From assembly GCF_038087665.1 (NCBI RefSeq), contig NZ_CP149925.1, positions 434,001 to 498,000 of the forward strand: a stretch of DNA of 64,000 bases. Reading direction: 5' to 3'. A program made the position numbers and the translations under genes. The DNA comes from Gallaecimonas sp. GXIMD4217 (GTDB taxonomy: Bacteria; Pseudomonadota; Gammaproteobacteria; Enterobacterales; Gallaecimonadaceae). Shown piece by piece: positions 44,166-54,594 of the stretch (position 1 is its first letter; each line of letters begins with the position of its first letter). Below the pieces are notes generated by a model, which was not told where the DNA came from, made no database searches, and saw only the letters and a list, made by a program, of their open reading frames with translations.

Positions 44166-45875
44166 CTATGGCGCCTTATGGCGGTCGATATAACGGGCCT
44201 TCTTCTGGGCCTTGAGCCTGTGGGTGTCCACCAGCACCATGCCGTCGATGCAGTCGCCGAAATCCGGGTCGGTGCCGAAGTCGAGAAACTGCACGCCGCC
44301 GGGCTCGCAGAGCTCCGAATACTGCTTGTAGAGGGTGGGGATGTTGACGCCCATGCCAGCCAGCTTGTCCTTGAGCAGCACGAAGTCGGCCTTGTAGTCA
44401 TCGCCGCTGAAGGTGGCGGTGAGATCTGCTAGGGTCTGGGCCGCCAGCAGGTAGGGGCGGCGGTGCCTGGTGCGGCCGTCCTGGCTGCCGAAATAGAGCT
44501 GGTAGAAATAGACCATCAGATCCCGGGCCGCCGGCGGGAATTGGGCGGACAGGGACACGGGGCCGAACAGGTAACGGTACCTGGGGTGGCGGGCCAGGAA
44601 GGCGCCTATGCCGACCCAGAGGTAGTCCAGGGCCCGCTTGCCCCAATAGGCCGGCTGCACGAAGCTGCGGCCCAGCTCCAGGCCCTGATCCAGTATCTCG
44701 TCCATGTCGGCGCCGAAGTTGAACAGGCTGTGGCTGTAGAGGCCGTCCTTGCCCTGCTCGGCCAGCACCGCGCGGCTGTCGGCCAGGCGGTAGGCGCCGG
44801 CCACCTCCAGGCGGCCGGGATCCCAGAGCACCAGGTGCAGGTAATGGCTGTCGAACCTGTCCATGTCCCGGCGCCGGCCCGTGCCTTCGCCGACGGCGCG
44901 AAAGGCCAGCTCCCGCAGCCGGCCTATCTCGCGCATCAGGGCGCTGTCGCCCTCATGGCGGTAGAGGTAGATGGCCATGCCGTCCGGGGTCCGGCCCAGG
45001 GCCTCGCAGCCACTGAGGACATCCAGTATGGCCTGGCGATCCTCCCTGGGGGCGATGGCGGTTTCGGTCTTGAACAGGGGCCGTTTCTGGCTGCCCAGGC
45101 GGTAGAGGTGCTTCTTGAACAGCTTGATCTGGGTGCGCAGCGGCAGCTGGCTGCCCTCGAAGCTCTGCAGGGGGATCAGCTCGCCGATGCGCAGGGTCGC
45201 CTGCTTGTGGCGCTGGGCGAACATCTCCCGCACCAGCAGCACAGTGGCCAGGGGCTTGTAGAGCATGGAGGTGCCGTAGAAGAGGGCGGAGTTGCGGGCC
45301 TGGACCAGTATCGGCAGCACCGGCGCCCGGCTCTGCTTGGCCAGGCGCAGGAAACCGGAACGCCAGTGGGTGTCGCGCACCCCCTGGGGCCTGAGCCGGG
45401 AAACCTCGCCGGCGGGGAAGATGATCAGGGCACCGTCGTCCTCCAGGTGCCTGCTGATCCCCTCCATCTGTTCGCGGCTGGTCCTGCCCACCAGGTTGTT
45501 GACCGGGTGCATCAGGCCCTTGAGCGGTGCCAGCTCGCCCAGCAGGGCATTGGCCACCACCCTGACGTCGCGGCGCACCTCGCCCACGCACTTGAGCAGG
45601 GCCAGGCCGTCCAAGGAGCCTATGGGGTGGTTGGCGATGATCACCACCCGGCCGCTGGCGGGGATCCTTTCCTTTTCCCGATCCGAGACCTGGTAGCCGA
45701 AATCGAAGTGATCCAGCACCGCCTCCACGAAGTCCCAGCCCCTGAGGTGGGGATAGTCGCGGGCAAAGGCCTGGAAGTCCTGCTCGCGCAGCAGGTGGCG
45801 CAGTACCGGGGCCAGGGCGCCCCGGAAACGGGCGTTGGGAAAGTATTGGTCTAGGACCTGTTCGACACTGAACAT
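44166..45875 (-). CDS. Two-domain acyltransferase (PlsC-like + GNAT/OlsB-like), OlsF-like
   Basis: 569 residues. Residues about 60-265 are a lysophospholipid acyltransferase domain: IIANHPIGSLDGLALLK (the NHxxxxD motif as NHPIGSLD) and IIFPAGEVSRL. Residues about 300-560 look like the hemolysin/OlsB GNAT domain (DSHYLHLVLWDPGRLEVAGA then YRLADS). This fusion order matches OlsF, the bifunctional ornithine-lipid synthase of some gammaproteobacteria, and ornithine lipid synthesis is my inference. ATG 45875 starts the homology; the frame is open for a further 148 codons upstream, but that part is shadow of the phosphoesterase region. Confidence 0.7.
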   Translation of the reverse strand: MFSVEQVLDQYFPNARFRGALAPVLRHLLREQDFQAFARDYPHLRGWDFVEAVLDHFDFGYQVSDREKERIPASGRVVIIANHPIGSLDGLALLKCVGEVRRDVRVVANALLGELAPLKGLMHPVNNLVGRTSREQMEGISRHLEDDGALIIFPAGEVSRLRPQGVRDTHWRSGFLRLAKQSRAPVLPILVQARNSALFYGTSMLYKPLATVLLVREMFAQRHKQATLRIGELIPLQSFEGSQLPLRTQIKLFKKHLYRLGSQKRPLFKTETAIAPREDRQAILDVLSGCEALGRTPDGMAIYLYRHEGDSALMREIGRLRELAFRAVGEGTGRRRDMDRFDSHYLHLVLWDPGRLEVAGAYRLADSRAVLAEQGKDGLYSHSLFNFGADMDEILDQGLELGRSFVQPAYWGKRALDYLWVGIGAFLARHPRYRYLFGPVSLSAQFPPAARDLMVYFYQLYFGSQDGRTRHRRPYLLAAQTLADLTATFSGDDYKADFVLLKDKLAGMGVNIPTLYKQYSELCEPGGVQFLDFGTDPDFGDCIDGMVLVDTHRLKAQKKARYIDRHKAP

Positions 45876-45964
45876 GGGCGTTTCCAAGCAGTCTACCTGG
45901 CGCCACAAGGTAGCCCCGGCAAATGACAGCCAGGGCACAGTTCGGTGACGCTTTTGTGACCGGC

Positions 45965-46753
45965 TCAGGCGGCGCGGATGATGCGCTCGCGGTCGGTGCA
46001 GGCCAGCACCTGCTGCTGCTCGCTCCAGTGCAGCAGCTGCAGGCGGCCGTCCAGGCCTTCGGCCACCAGGGAGCAGGACTCCACCCAGTCGCCGGTGTTG
46101 AGGTAGAGCAGCCCGTCCTCCTGGCTCAGCTGGGGCTGGTGGATGTGGCCAAGGACGATGCCGTCGCAGCCGGCCTGGCGGGCGGCGCGCAGGGCCGCGT
46201 GCCGGTAGCGGTCGATGGCGGCCTGGGCCTTGCCGACCCGCTTCTTGATGAAGGTGGCCAGGGACCAGTAGGGCAGGCCCAGGCGACGGCGCAGGAACTG
46301 GCAGCTGCGGTTGAGCCACATCAGCAGGTCGTAGCCCAGGTTGCCTATCTGTGCCTCGAAGGCGCCCAGGCAGACGGCGGCGTCGAACTCGTCGCCGTGG
46401 GTCAGCAGCAGGGTGCGGCCGTCCAGCAATTGGTGCTCACAGCGCCTGTGCATCTCGAAGCGGTCGAGGCCGAAGCCGCAGAAGCGGCGCAGGGCGGCGT
46501 CGTGGTTGCCGGGTACATAGACCACCCTGGTGCCCTGGCGGGCCAGGCGCTCCAGCTCGAACAGCACCTGGGAGTGGCTGTGGGGCCAGAGGCCCTTGCG
46601 GCCCATGGCCCAGAGATCCACCACGTCGCCAAGCAGGTAGAGGCTTTCGGGTTTGATGTGCTTGAGCAGCGACAGCAGGTAGTCGGCCTGGCAGTCGCGG
46701 CTGCCCAGGTGCAGATCGGACAGGAAGACGGTGCGGTAGTTGAAGTGGCTCAT
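45965..46753 (-). CDS. LpxH-like metallophosphoesterase (UDP-2,3-diacylglucosamine diphosphatase family)
   Basis: 262 residues, calcineurin-type phosphoesterase with all metal motifs: FLSDLHLGSRDCQADY, YLLGDVVDLWAM, VPGNHDAALR, LLTHGDEFDA and IVLGHIHQPQ. It belongs to the group annotated as UDP-2,3-diacylglucosamine diphosphatase-like and is distinct from classical LpxH in its middle. A role in lipid A or another nucleotide-lipid is possible. The neighbouring acyltransferase on the same strand points to envelope lipids. Confidence 0.78.
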   Translation of the reverse strand: MSHFNYRTVFLSDLHLGSRDCQADYLLSLLKHIKPESLYLLGDVVDLWAMGRKGLWPHSHSQVLFELERLARQGTRVVYVPGNHDAALRRFCGFGLDRFEMHRRCEHQLLDGRTLLLTHGDEFDAAVCLGAFEAQIGNLGYDLLMWLNRSCQFLRRRLGLPYWSLATFIKKRVGKAQAAIDRYRHAALRAARQAGCDGIVLGHIHQPQLSQEDGLLYLNTGDWVESCSLVAEGLDGRLQLLHWSEQQQVLACTDRERIIRAA

Positions 46754-46826
46754 GGTGGTCCCCCGATTGGCTCGGGAGATCAGACTAGGCCCGGTGGATG
46801 ACAGGGCCTTGACGCCGAGGTGACCG

Positions 46827-48215
46827 TTATTTGACCTTGACCGGCCTGAGGCTGCCGTCGTACTGGGCCGCCAGGTAGGCGATCACCGTCCAGGTGGCCA
46901 CGTTCTGATTCAGCTCCTCGGGGACTATCTTGTTGAGGGTGTCGTCCGGGGTGTGGTGGTAGTCGAAGTAGTAGGTGCCGTCCTGGCGGGGCGACACCAC
47001 CGGTACGCCCAGCTCCGGCAGCATGGATACGTCCGGGCCGCCACCGGCCTCGTTGTTGCCGGCCGCAACGCCCATGGGCTCAAGCACCTCGAACAGGGCC
47101 TTGGCCAGCGCCCGGCCTTCGGGGCCGAAGTTGGTGTCCAGGCGGTAGATGGCGCCGGCACCGAAGTCGGACTCGCCGGCCAGCACGTGCTTGGCCAGCT
47201 CTTCCCGGTGCCGCTCGGCATAGGCATGGCCGCCGTAGAGGCCGATCTCCTCGGCGCCGTACAGCACCACCCGTATGGTACGCTTGGGACGCTGGGGCAG
47301 CTGCTCGATGAGCTTGCCCGCCGCCACCATGATGCCGACGCCGGCGCCGTCATCCAAGGCGCCTGGGCCGTTGTCCCAGGAATCCAGGTGGGCGCCGATC
47401 AGCACCACTTCCTCGGGTTTCTCGCTGCCGGTCAGCTCGGCGATGACGTTGTGGGTCTTGCCCTGGGGGCCCGGCTCTGCGGTCATCTCCAGATGCACGG
47501 AAACCGTCTTGCCGCGCCTGTGCATGGCTTCGACCAGGTTGGCGTCGGGCACCGCCACGGCGGCGGCGGGGATGCGCGGCACCCCTTCTTCATATTTCAT
47601 GGTGCCGGTGTGGGCGAAGCGGTGCGGGCCCGTGCCCACGGAGCGGATCAGTATGGCCTGGGCGCCCTTTTTGGCCGCCTCTATGGCGCCCTTGGAGCGG
47701 CCGGCCACCGTCTTGCCGTACTGGAAGCCGGTCTGGGCCCTTTCCATGCGCTTGTTGATGAAGACGATTTTGCCCTCGACCGCCTTGGGATCGGCCGCCT
47801 TCAGCTCGTCCAGGGTCTCGAAGAAGGCGATGTCGCCGGCCAGGCCCTTTTCACCGGTGCCGACGCTGCCGCCCAGGGCGGTGATCACCAGGTGCTGGCG
47901 GTAGGGGGCGCTGATCTCGGCGTGGATATGGCCCCGACGCCAGGTGGGAATGGCCAGCTCTTCGGTGTAGACCCTGTCGAAGCCCAGCCGCTGGAGCTTG
48001 TCCACCGCCCAGGCCACGGCCTTGCGGTCCCCTTCGCTGCCGGCCAGGCGGGGGCCCACCTCCACGGTCAGGGATTCCACTGTGTCGTAGGCGATGTTGC
48101 CGGCCAGGGCCTGATCGCGCAGTGCCTTGGCGGTGTCCAGATCGCTTTGCTGCAGTCCGGCCCAGGCCGGCAGCGCCAGCAACAGGCCCAGGCAGGCCTT
48201 GAGGGTACCTTTCAT
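46827..48215 (-). CDS. M28 family zinc aminopeptidase, secreted
   Basis: 462 residues from ATG 48215. A signal peptide (MKGTLKACLGLLLALPAWAG) precedes a protease-associated domain (about 130-260) and the M28 catalytic domain with zinc ligands in VVLIGAHLDSWDNGPGALDD and LYGAEEIGLYGG, and HHTPDDTLNKI near the end. It resembles plasma glutamate carboxypeptidase-like M28 enzymes that trim peptides in the periplasm or outside. The ATG three codons earlier (48224) is only three bases from AGGGA, so 48215 is preferred. Divergent from the ArsR gene. Confidence 0.85.
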   Translation of the reverse strand: MKGTLKACLGLLLALPAWAGLQQSDLDTAKALRDQALAGNIAYDTVESLTVEVGPRLAGSEGDRKAVAWAVDKLQRLGFDRVYTEELAIPTWRRGHIHAEISAPYRQHLVITALGGSVGTGEKGLAGDIAFFETLDELKAADPKAVEGKIVFINKRMERAQTGFQYGKTVAGRSKGAIEAAKKGAQAILIRSVGTGPHRFAHTGTMKYEEGVPRIPAAAVAVPDANLVEAMHRRGKTVSVHLEMTAEPGPQGKTHNVIAELTGSEKPEEVVLIGAHLDSWDNGPGALDDGAGVGIMVAAGKLIEQLPQRPKRTIRVVLYGAEEIGLYGGHAYAERHREELAKHVLAGESDFGAGAIYRLDTNFGPEGRALAKALFEVLEPMGVAAGNNEAGGGPDVSMLPELGVPVVSPRQDGTYYFDYHHTPDDTLNKIVPEELNQNVATWTVIAYLAAQYDGSLRPVKVK

Positions 48216-48352
48216 TTTTGCCATTCCCTGTATTAGTTCAGTCAATCTTCAGGTGACGGGGGGTTAACTTACCACGATGCTCGCGACTGTCTGCCATGGA
48301 GGCGACGGACCGCGGGCTTTCTGCGTTAGCTTTGCGAAGGGAGACATTCTTC

Positions 48353-48652
48353 ATGACGTACCTAGCATCACCCGTGGCAGAGCGGACCGAACCGGCGGTG
48401 ACTCTGCTCAAGGCCATGGCCAATGAAAGGCGTCTCTTTATTCTGCGCCATCTGCAAAATGGCGAGCAGTCGGTGGGTGAGCTGAACGAGCAGATGCGGC
48501 TCAGCCAGTCCGCCTTGTCCCAGCACCTGGCTTGGCTCCGCCGCGACGGCCTGGTGAAGACCCGAAAGGAAGCACAGACGGTCTATTATTCGCTGGCCAG
48601 CGATGAAGCCGCCGAACTGATCGACCTGCTCGACCGCCTCTACGACAAATAA
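48353..48652 (+). CDS. ArsR family winged-helix repressor
   Basis: 99 residues. The compact winged helix has AMANERRLFILRHLQNGEQ, VGELNEQMRLSQSALSQHLAW and LVKTRKEAQTVYYSLAS, the recognition helix and wing of the family. There is no cysteine, so metal or persulfide sensing of the ArsR/BigR kind is not supported; the inducer is unknown. ATG 48353 has AAGGGAG upstream; an earlier in-frame ATG lacks a site. It is divergent from the M28 peptidase gene, which it might control. Confidence 0.85.
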   Translation: MTYLASPVAERTEPAVTLLKAMANERRLFILRHLQNGEQSVGELNEQMRLSQSALSQHLAWLRRDGLVKTRKEAQTVYYSLASDEAAELIDLLDRLYDK

Positions 48653-48656
48653 AGGC

Positions 48657-48690
48657 AATAAAAAAACCGGCATATGCCGGTTTTTTTATG
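48657..48690. terminator. Bidirectional terminator between the arsR-type gene and rpsT
   Basis: AAAAAAACCGGC-ATAT-GCCGGTTTTTTT, a perfect palindrome with A and T runs on either side. Confidence 0.93.
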
Positions 48691-48705
48691 TGCAAGAGCG
48701 AACTC

Positions 48706-48966
48706 TTACAGGGCTTTGATTTGCGCGTTCAGGCGAGCCTTGTGACGGGCAGCTTTGTTCGCGTGGATCAGGCCTTTGGTAGCCATGCGATCGATGATCG
48801 GCTGGGCTTTGGTGAAGGCTTCTTGGGCAGCAGCTTTGTCACCGGCAACCAGGGCAGCGTTAACTTTCTTCAGGTAGGTGCGCAGCATGGAGCGGCGGCT
48901 CGCGTTATGCTGGCGGCGCTTCTCTGCCTGGATCGCACGCTTCTTCGCAGACTTGATGTTAGCCAA
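48706..48966 (-). CDS. rpsT: 30S ribosomal protein S20
   Basis: 86 residues, basic. [20 protein letters not shown] and the central [15 protein letters not shown] are the classical S20 sequence; it binds 16S rRNA early in 30S assembly. In E. coli it represses its own translation; the 211-bp divergent gap to murJ holds its leader. The rpsT / murJ-ribF-ileS order is the conserved gammaproteobacterial one. Confidence 0.98.
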   Translation of the reverse strand: MANIKSAKKRAIQAEKRRQHNASRRSMLRTYLKKVNAALVAGDKAAAQEAFTKAQPIIDRMATKGLIHANKAARHKARLNAQIKAL

Positions 48967-49177
48967 GGTCTAACTCCTAAAACGTATAGAGGTTCAATAC
49001 CAAAAGGCCACGGAATATGCCTTCATTGGCGGGATTTGTCAATGGAATTGAACAAAATCGCGCCGCCAGTTGTCGGCTGGCATCCATGGTCTTACAGGGA
49101 TAAGATGGCGCGCATTCTACCAGACTTGCATCGGCCTCGACAGTCGAACTGGCACTTTTTTCACCGGGAATTTTTCG

Positions 49178-50749
49178 TTGTCCAGTAAACTCCTCAAATC
49201 CAGCGCAATTGTCAGCCTGATGACCCTGGTTTCCCGCGTGCTCGGGCTGGCCAGGGACGTGGTGATCGCCAACCTGATGGGGGCCGGCAACGCCGCCGAC
49301 GTCTACTTCTTCGCCCAGAAGATCCCCAACTTCCTGCGTCGCCTCTTTGCCGAGGGCGCCTTCGCCCAGGCTTTTGTGCCGGTGCTGGCGGACGTCAAGA
49401 AGAACCAGGGCGACGAGGCCATGAAGCTGCTGATCGCCAAGGTGTCCGGCACCCTGGGGGTGATCATCACCATGGTGACCCTGGTCGGGGTGATAGGGTC
49501 GCCGGTGGTGGCGCTGCTGTTCGGTACCGGCTGGTTCGTGGACTGGCTCAATGACAGGCCGGACGGCGCCAAGTTCGAGCTGGCGGCGCTGATGCTGAAG
49601 ATCACCTTTCCCTATCTCTGGTTCATCACATTGACCGCCCTCAGCGGTGCCATCCTCAACACCCTGGGCCGCTTCGCGGTGGCGGCCTTCACGCCGGTCT
49701 TCCTCAACGTCGCCATCATCGGCTGCGCCCTCTACCTGGCGCCGACCCTGGCGCAGCCGGAGATCGGCCTGGCCTGGGGCGTGTTCCTGGGCGGCCTGAT
49801 CCAGTTCCTGTTCCAGATCCCCTTCCTATATAAGGCCGGGGTGCTGGTCAGGCCCCGCTGGGGCTGGATGGACGACGGCGTCAGGCGGATCCGCACCCTG
49901 ATGCTCCCGGCCCTGTTCGGGGTCTCGGTGAGCCAGATCAACCTGCTGTTCGACACCTTTATCGCCTCCTGGCTGATCGGCGGCTCCATCTCCTGGCTCT
50001 ACTATGCCGACCGGCTGCTGGAATTCCCCCTGGGCCTGTTCGGCATCGCCATCGCCACCGTGATCCTGCCGGCCCTCAGCCACAGGCATGCCGGTCAGGA
50101 GCAGGAGGGCTTCGCCCACACCATGGACTGGGGGGTGCGCATGGTGCTGCTGCTGGGGCTGCCGGCCAGCGCCGGCCTGATGGTGCTGGCGGCGCCCATG
50201 CTGATGGTGCTGTTCCAGCACGGCGCCTTCGACGTCAGCGCCGTGGTGTCGGCCAGCTATGCGCTCTGGGCCTACGCCACCGGCCTGCTGGCCTTCATGC
50301 TGATCAAGGTGCTGGCACCAGGCTATTATGCCCGCCAGGACACCAGGACCCCGGTACGCATCGGCATCATCGCCATGGTCGCCAACATGGTGTTCAACGC
50401 CATACTGGCCATCAGCCTGGGTGAAAGGCTGGGCTACATCGGCCTGGCCGCCGCCACCGCCATTTCCGCCTACATCAATGCCGGCCTGCTGGCCAAGGGG
50501 CTGTGGGACAAGCACATCTACCGGCCCTGCGCCAAGACCGCCCTGGCCCTGGGCCGGGTGCTGGGGGCCTGCGCCGCCATGGTGGCGGTGCTGCTGTGGC
50601 TTTGCCCGCCCCTGGCGGCCTGGGCCGAGATGGCCATCACCACGCGGGCCCTGTGGCTGGCCGGCCTCATCGGCGCCGGCGGCCTGACCTACCTGGCCGG
50701 CCTGCTATTGCTGGGCTTCAGGCCGCACCAGCTGCGCTCTGCCTCCTGA
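49178..50749 (+). CDS. murJ: Lipid II flippase MurJ
   Basis: MOP-superfamily flippase moving lipid II across the inner membrane for peptidoglycan synthesis. 523 residues, about 14 membrane segments. The N-terminus SSKLLKSSAIVSLMTLVSRV and FAEGAFAQAFVPVLAD are family signatures; the conserved SWLYYADRLLEFPLGLFG is also present. The start is TTG 49178 with CGGGAA upstream; the ATG 36 codons earlier adds unconserved residues from the promoter gap. Confidence 0.95.
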   Translation: MSSKLLKSSAIVSLMTLVSRVLGLARDVVIANLMGAGNAADVYFFAQKIPNFLRRLFAEGAFAQAFVPVLADVKKNQGDEAMKLLIAKVSGTLGVIITMVTLVGVIGSPVVALLFGTGWFVDWLNDRPDGAKFELAALMLKITFPYLWFITLTALSGAILNTLGRFAVAAFTPVFLNVAIIGCALYLAPTLAQPEIGLAWGVFLGGLIQFLFQIPFLYKAGVLVRPRWGWMDDGVRRIRTLMLPALFGVSVSQINLLFDTFIASWLIGGSISWLYYADRLLEFPLGLFGIAIATVILPALSHRHAGQEQEGFAHTMDWGVRMVLLLGLPASAGLMVLAAPMLMVLFQHGAFDVSAVVSASYALWAYATGLLAFMLIKVLAPGYYARQDTRTPVRIGIIAMVANMVFNAILAISLGERLGYIGLAAATAISAYINAGLLAKGLWDKHIYRPCAKTALALGRVLGACAAMVAVLLWLCPPLAAWAEMAITTRALWLAGLIGAGGLTYLAGLLLLGFRPHQLRSAS

Positions 50750-50779
50750 GCGGGGCTACCTGATGGGGGCCCGCTCAGG

Positions 50780-50785
50780 TATAAT
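50780..50785 (+). promoter_or_regulatory. Possible -10 element before ribF
   Basis: TATAAT, 41 bp before the ribF ATG. The -35 region at proper spacing is poor (TACCTG). It could drive ribF-ileS-lspA-fkpB-ispH independently of murJ. Confidence 0.45.
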
Positions 50786-50825
50786 CCGACGATTTCGCAA
50801 GCAGTGCATTGATTAAGCGAAGCCC

Positions 50826-51764
50826 ATGGAACTGATCCGCGGACTCTACAATGTCCGGCCCGAACATCACGGTTGCGTGCTGACCATCGGCAATTTCGAC
50901 GGTGTCCACCTGGGCCACCAGGAAGTGCTGCGGCAACTCAAGGCCAAGGCCAGCGAGCTGGGCTTGCCGGCCACCGTCATGGTCTTCGAGCCCCAGCCCC
51001 TGGAGCTGTTCCTGGGCGACAAGGCGCCGGCCCGGCTCAGCCGCCTGCGTGACAAGTTCCACGCCTTCGAAGGCCTGGGCCTGGAACGGCTGCTGGTGGA
51101 GCCCTTCAGCCCCCACTTCGCCGCCCTGGAGCCGGAGTCCTTCATCCGCGAGCAGCTGGTCGAGCGCCTGGGGGTGAAGTTTCTGGTGGTGGGCGACGAC
51201 TTCCGCTTCGGCCGCGACCGCCGCGGCGACTTCGCCATGCTCAAGGCCGCCGGCCGGCAACATGGCTTCGAGGTGGTGGGCACCCACAGCTTCTGCCTGC
51301 ACCAGGACAGGGTGTCGTCCACGTTGATCCGCCAGGCCCTGGCCGCCGACGATCTGGCCTCGGCCGAGACCATGCTGGGCCGCCCCTACAGCATTAGCGG
51401 CCGGGTCCACCACGGCGCCAAGCGCGGCCGCACCATCGGCTTCCCCACCGTCAACCTGCCCCTCAAGCGCAGGGTGAGCCCGGTATCCGGCGTCTATGCG
51501 GTGGAGGTGCTGGGGGTGGCAGGCAAGCCGCTGGCCGGCATTGCCAACATCGGCAGGAAGCCGACCGTGGACGGCACTGTGCCGGTGCTGGAGGTGCATT
51601 TGCTGGATTTCCAGGGCGACCTTTATGGCTGCCAGCTGGAAGTCGTGTTAAGAAAGAAACTTCGCGCCGAGCAGCGCTTTGCTTCACTGGACGAACTGAG
51701 GGCGCAGATCGCCCGAGATGAAGCCGCTGCCCGAGCATACTTTGCAGACCCCAAACAAGTTTGA
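50826..51764 (+). CDS. ribF: Bifunctional riboflavin kinase / FAD synthetase
   Basis: Makes FMN and then FAD from riboflavin. 312 residues. The N-terminal FMN adenylyltransferase domain has TIGNFDGVHLGHQEVL (HxGH) and VVGDDFRFGRDRRGDF, then STLIRQAL; the C-terminal kinase domain has GRPYSISGRVHHGAKRGRTI followed by GFPTVNL, and GVYAVEV. It is adjacent to ileS, the conserved partner. Confidence 0.97.
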   Translation: MELIRGLYNVRPEHHGCVLTIGNFDGVHLGHQEVLRQLKAKASELGLPATVMVFEPQPLELFLGDKAPARLSRLRDKFHAFEGLGLERLLVEPFSPHFAALEPESFIREQLVERLGVKFLVVGDDFRFGRDRRGDFAMLKAAGRQHGFEVVGTHSFCLHQDRVSSTLIRQALAADDLASAETMLGRPYSISGRVHHGAKRGRTIGFPTVNLPLKRRVSPVSGVYAVEVLGVAGKPLAGIANIGRKPTVDGTVPVLEVHLLDFQGDLYGCQLEVVLRKKLRAEQRFASLDELRAQIARDEAAARAYFADPKQV

Positions 51765-51777
51765 GTGACATTGACCA

Positions 51778-54594
51778 ATGAGTGACTACAAAGCCACGTT
51801 GAACCTGCCGGATACGGTCTTCCCCATGCGCGGCAACCTGGCCCAGCGGGAGCCGAAGATGCTCGACGCCTGGTATGAGGCCGATCTCTACGGCCAGATC
51901 CGGGCCGCCCGCAAGGGACGCAAGAGCTTTATCCTCCACGACGGCCCTCCGTACGCCAACGGCGACATCCACATTGGTCACTCCGTCAACAAGATCCTCA
52001 AAGACATCATCATCAAGAGCAAGACCCTGTCCGGCTTCGACGCCCCCTATGTGCCGGGTTGGGACTGCCACGGTCTGCCCATCGAGCTGAAGGTGGAGAA
52101 GAAGGTCGGCAAGGCCGGCCACAAGGTCAGCGATGCCGAGTTCCGCCAGGCCTGCCGCGATTACGCCCTGAGCCAGGTCGACGGCCAGCGCAACGACTTC
52201 AAGCGCCTGGGCGTGTTCGGCGAGTGGGACAACCCCTACCTGACCATGGACTTTAAGTTCGAGGCCAACATCATCCGTGCCCTCGGCAAAATCGCCGACA
52301 ACGGCCACCTGCAGGCCGGCTTCAAGCCGGTGCACTGGTGTACCGACTGCGGCTCCGCCCTGGCCGAGGCCGAAGTGGAGTACGAGGACAAGACCTCGCC
52401 CTCCATCGACGTGCTGTTCAGCGCCGTCGACGAACAGGCCCTGGTGAGCAAGTTCGACTGTGCAGAAGGCCACAGCGGCAAGGGCCCGGTGTCCGTGGTG
52501 ATCTGGACCACCACCCCCTGGACCCTGCCCGCCAACCGCGCCGTGGCCCTGAACGCCAAGCTGGACTACGCCCTGGTGCAGGTGGAAGGGGAACAGCCCC
52601 AGCGCCTGATCCTGGCCGCCGATCTGGTCAAGACCGTCATGGACCGCGCCGGCATCGAGCACTTCCACAACCTGGGCTACGCGAAAGGAGATAGCCTGGA
52701 ACTGGCCAAGGTCCAGCATCCCTTCTACGACATCCAGGTACCCCTGGTGCTGGGCGAGCACGTCACCACCGACAGCGGTACCGGCTGCGTGCACACCGCC
52801 GGTGGCCACGGCCAGGAGGACTTCGCGGTCAGCCAGCAGTACGGCCTGGAGATCTACAACCCGGTTGGCGCCAACGGCGTCTACCTGCCGGACACCCCCA
52901 AGTTCGCCGGCCAGCACGTGTTCAAGGCCAACGATGCGGTGGTGGAAGAGCTCAAGGTGCAGGGCAAGCTGCTGCACCACGAGGCCTACCGTCACTCCTA
53001 TCCGCATTGCTGGCGTCATAAGACCCCCATCATCTTCCGTGCCACCCCCCAGTGGTTCGTGTCCATGGACAAGCAGGCGCTGCGCGCCGGCGCCCTGGAC
53101 GCCATCAAGGGCGTGCAGTGGATCCCGGAGTGGGGCCAGAACCGCATCGAGAAGATGGTCGAGAACCGCCCGGACTGGTGCATCTCCCGCCAGCGCACCT
53201 GGGGCGTGCCCATCGCCCTGTTCATCGACAAGGACACCAATGCCCTGCATCCCAGGACCCCGGAGCTGATCGAGGCCGTGGCCAAGAAGGTGGAAGCGCA
53301 GGGGATCCAGGCCTGGTTCGACCTGGATGCCGCCGAGCTGCTGGGCAGTGATGCCGAGCAGTACGTCAAGGTCAAGGACACCCTGGACGTCTGGTTCGAC
53401 TCCGGCGTCACCCACGCCTGCGTGCTGGACGCCCGCGAGCAGCTGCAGAGCCCGGCCGATCTCTACCTGGAAGGCTCCGACCAGCACCGCGGCTGGTTCC
53501 AGTCCTCGCTGCTGACCTCCATGGCCATCCAGGACCGTGCCCCCTACCGCCAGGTGCTGACCCACGGCTTCACCGTGGACGGCCAGGGCCGCAAGATGTC
53601 CAAGTCCCTGGGCAACGTGGTGTCCCCCCAGCAGGTGGTGGGCAAGCTGGGCGCCGACATCCTGCGCCTGTGGGTGGCCTCCAGCAACTACACCGCCGAG
53701 ATGACCGTCTCCGACGAGATCCTCAAGCGCAGCGCCGACGCCTACCGCCGCATCCGCAACACCACCCGCTTCCTGCTGGCCAACCTCAACGGCTTCGAAC
53801 CCGAGAACATGGTGGCCCTGGAGGACATGGTGGCCCTGGATCGCTGGATGGTCAGCCGCGCCGCCCAGTACCAGCAGGAGATCGTCAAGGCCTACGACGA
53901 GTACCAGTTCCACGTCGTCTACCAGAAACTGATGCACTTCTGCTCCATCGAGCTGGGCAGCTTCTACCTGGACGTGATCAAGGATCGCCAGTACACCGCC
54001 AAGGGCGACAGCCACGCCCGCCGTTCCTGCCAGAGCGCCATGTACCTCATCTGCGAGGCCCTGGTGCGCTGGATGGCGCCGGTGCTGTCCTTCACCGCCC
54101 AGGAAGCCTGGGAAGTGCTGCCGGGCAGGCGCGATACCTTCGTGTTCACCGCAGAATGGTTCGACGGCCTCAAGGCCCTGGAGGGCGAGGCCCAGTTCAG
54201 TGACGCCTTCTGGCTGGAGCTGCTGGCGGTGCGTGACGAGGTCAACAAGGCCCTGGAGCAGGCCCGCAAGAACGGTGAGCTGGGCGGCTCCCTGGAAGCC
54301 TCGGTGACCCTGTATTGTGAGCCCGGCCTGGCCGGCCGCCTGCAGGATCTGGGCGACGAGCTGCGCTTTGCCCTGCTCACCTCCGGCGCTACTGTGGTGG
54401 CCGGCGAGAGCGCCGAGGCCCAGGCCACCGAGATCGACGGCCTGAGCCTGCTGGTGACCAAGGCCAGCGGCCACAAGTGCGACCGCTGCTGGCACGTGCG
54501 CGAGGACGTGGGCGCCATCGAGGCCCATCCCGAGCTGTGCGGCCGCTGCGTCAGCAACGTGGATGGCGACGGCGAAGAGCGACGCTTCGTATGA
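51778..54594 (+). CDS. ileS: Isoleucyl-tRNA synthetase
   Basis: Class I aminoacyl-tRNA synthetase, 938 residues. HIGH motif in [11 protein letters not shown] and KMSKS in [10 protein letters not shown]. The editing domain (CP1) lies between ([10 protein letters not shown], the [12 protein letters not shown] loop). The C-terminal zinc site has four cysteines (CDRCWHV and CGRCVSN), the form typical of bacteria sensitive to mupirocin. The stop overlaps the lspA start (ATGA). Confidence 0.98.
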   Translation: MSDYKATLNLPDTVFPMRGNLAQREPKMLDAWYEADLYGQIRAARKGRKSFILHDGPPYANGDIHIGHSVNKILKDIIIKSKTLSGFDAPYVPGWDCHGLPIELKVEKKVGKAGHKVSDAEFRQACRDYALSQVDGQRNDFKRLGVFGEWDNPYLTMDFKFEANIIRALGKIADNGHLQAGFKPVHWCTDCGSALAEAEVEYEDKTSPSIDVLFSAVDEQALVSKFDCAEGHSGKGPVSVVIWTTTPWTLPANRAVALNAKLDYALVQVEGEQPQRLILAADLVKTVMDRAGIEHFHNLGYAKGDSLELAKVQHPFYDIQVPLVLGEHVTTDSGTGCVHTAGGHGQEDFAVSQQYGLEIYNPVGANGVYLPDTPKFAGQHVFKANDAVVEELKVQGKLLHHEAYRHSYPHCWRHKTPIIFRATPQWFVSMDKQALRAGALDAIKGVQWIPEWGQNRIEKMVENRPDWCISRQRTWGVPIALFIDKDTNALHPRTPELIEAVAKKVEAQGIQAWFDLDAAELLGSDAEQYVKVKDTLDVWFDSGVTHACVLDAREQLQSPADLYLEGSDQHRGWFQSSLLTSMAIQDRAPYRQVLTHGFTVDGQGRKMSKSLGNVVSPQQVVGKLGADILRLWVASSNYTAEMTVSDEILKRSADAYRRIRNTTRFLLANLNGFEPENMVALEDMVALDRWMVSRAAQYQQEIVKAYDEYQFHVVYQKLMHFCSIELGSFYLDVIKDRQYTAKGDSHARRSCQSAMYLICEALVRWMAPVLSFTAQEAWEVLPGRRDTFVFTAEWFDGLKALEGEAQFSDAFWLELLAVRDEVNKALEQARKNGELGGSLEASVTLYCEPGLAGRLQDLGDELRFALLTSGATVVAGESAEAQATEIDGLSLLVTKASGHKCDRCWHVREDVGAIEAHPELCGRCVSNVDGDGEERRFV

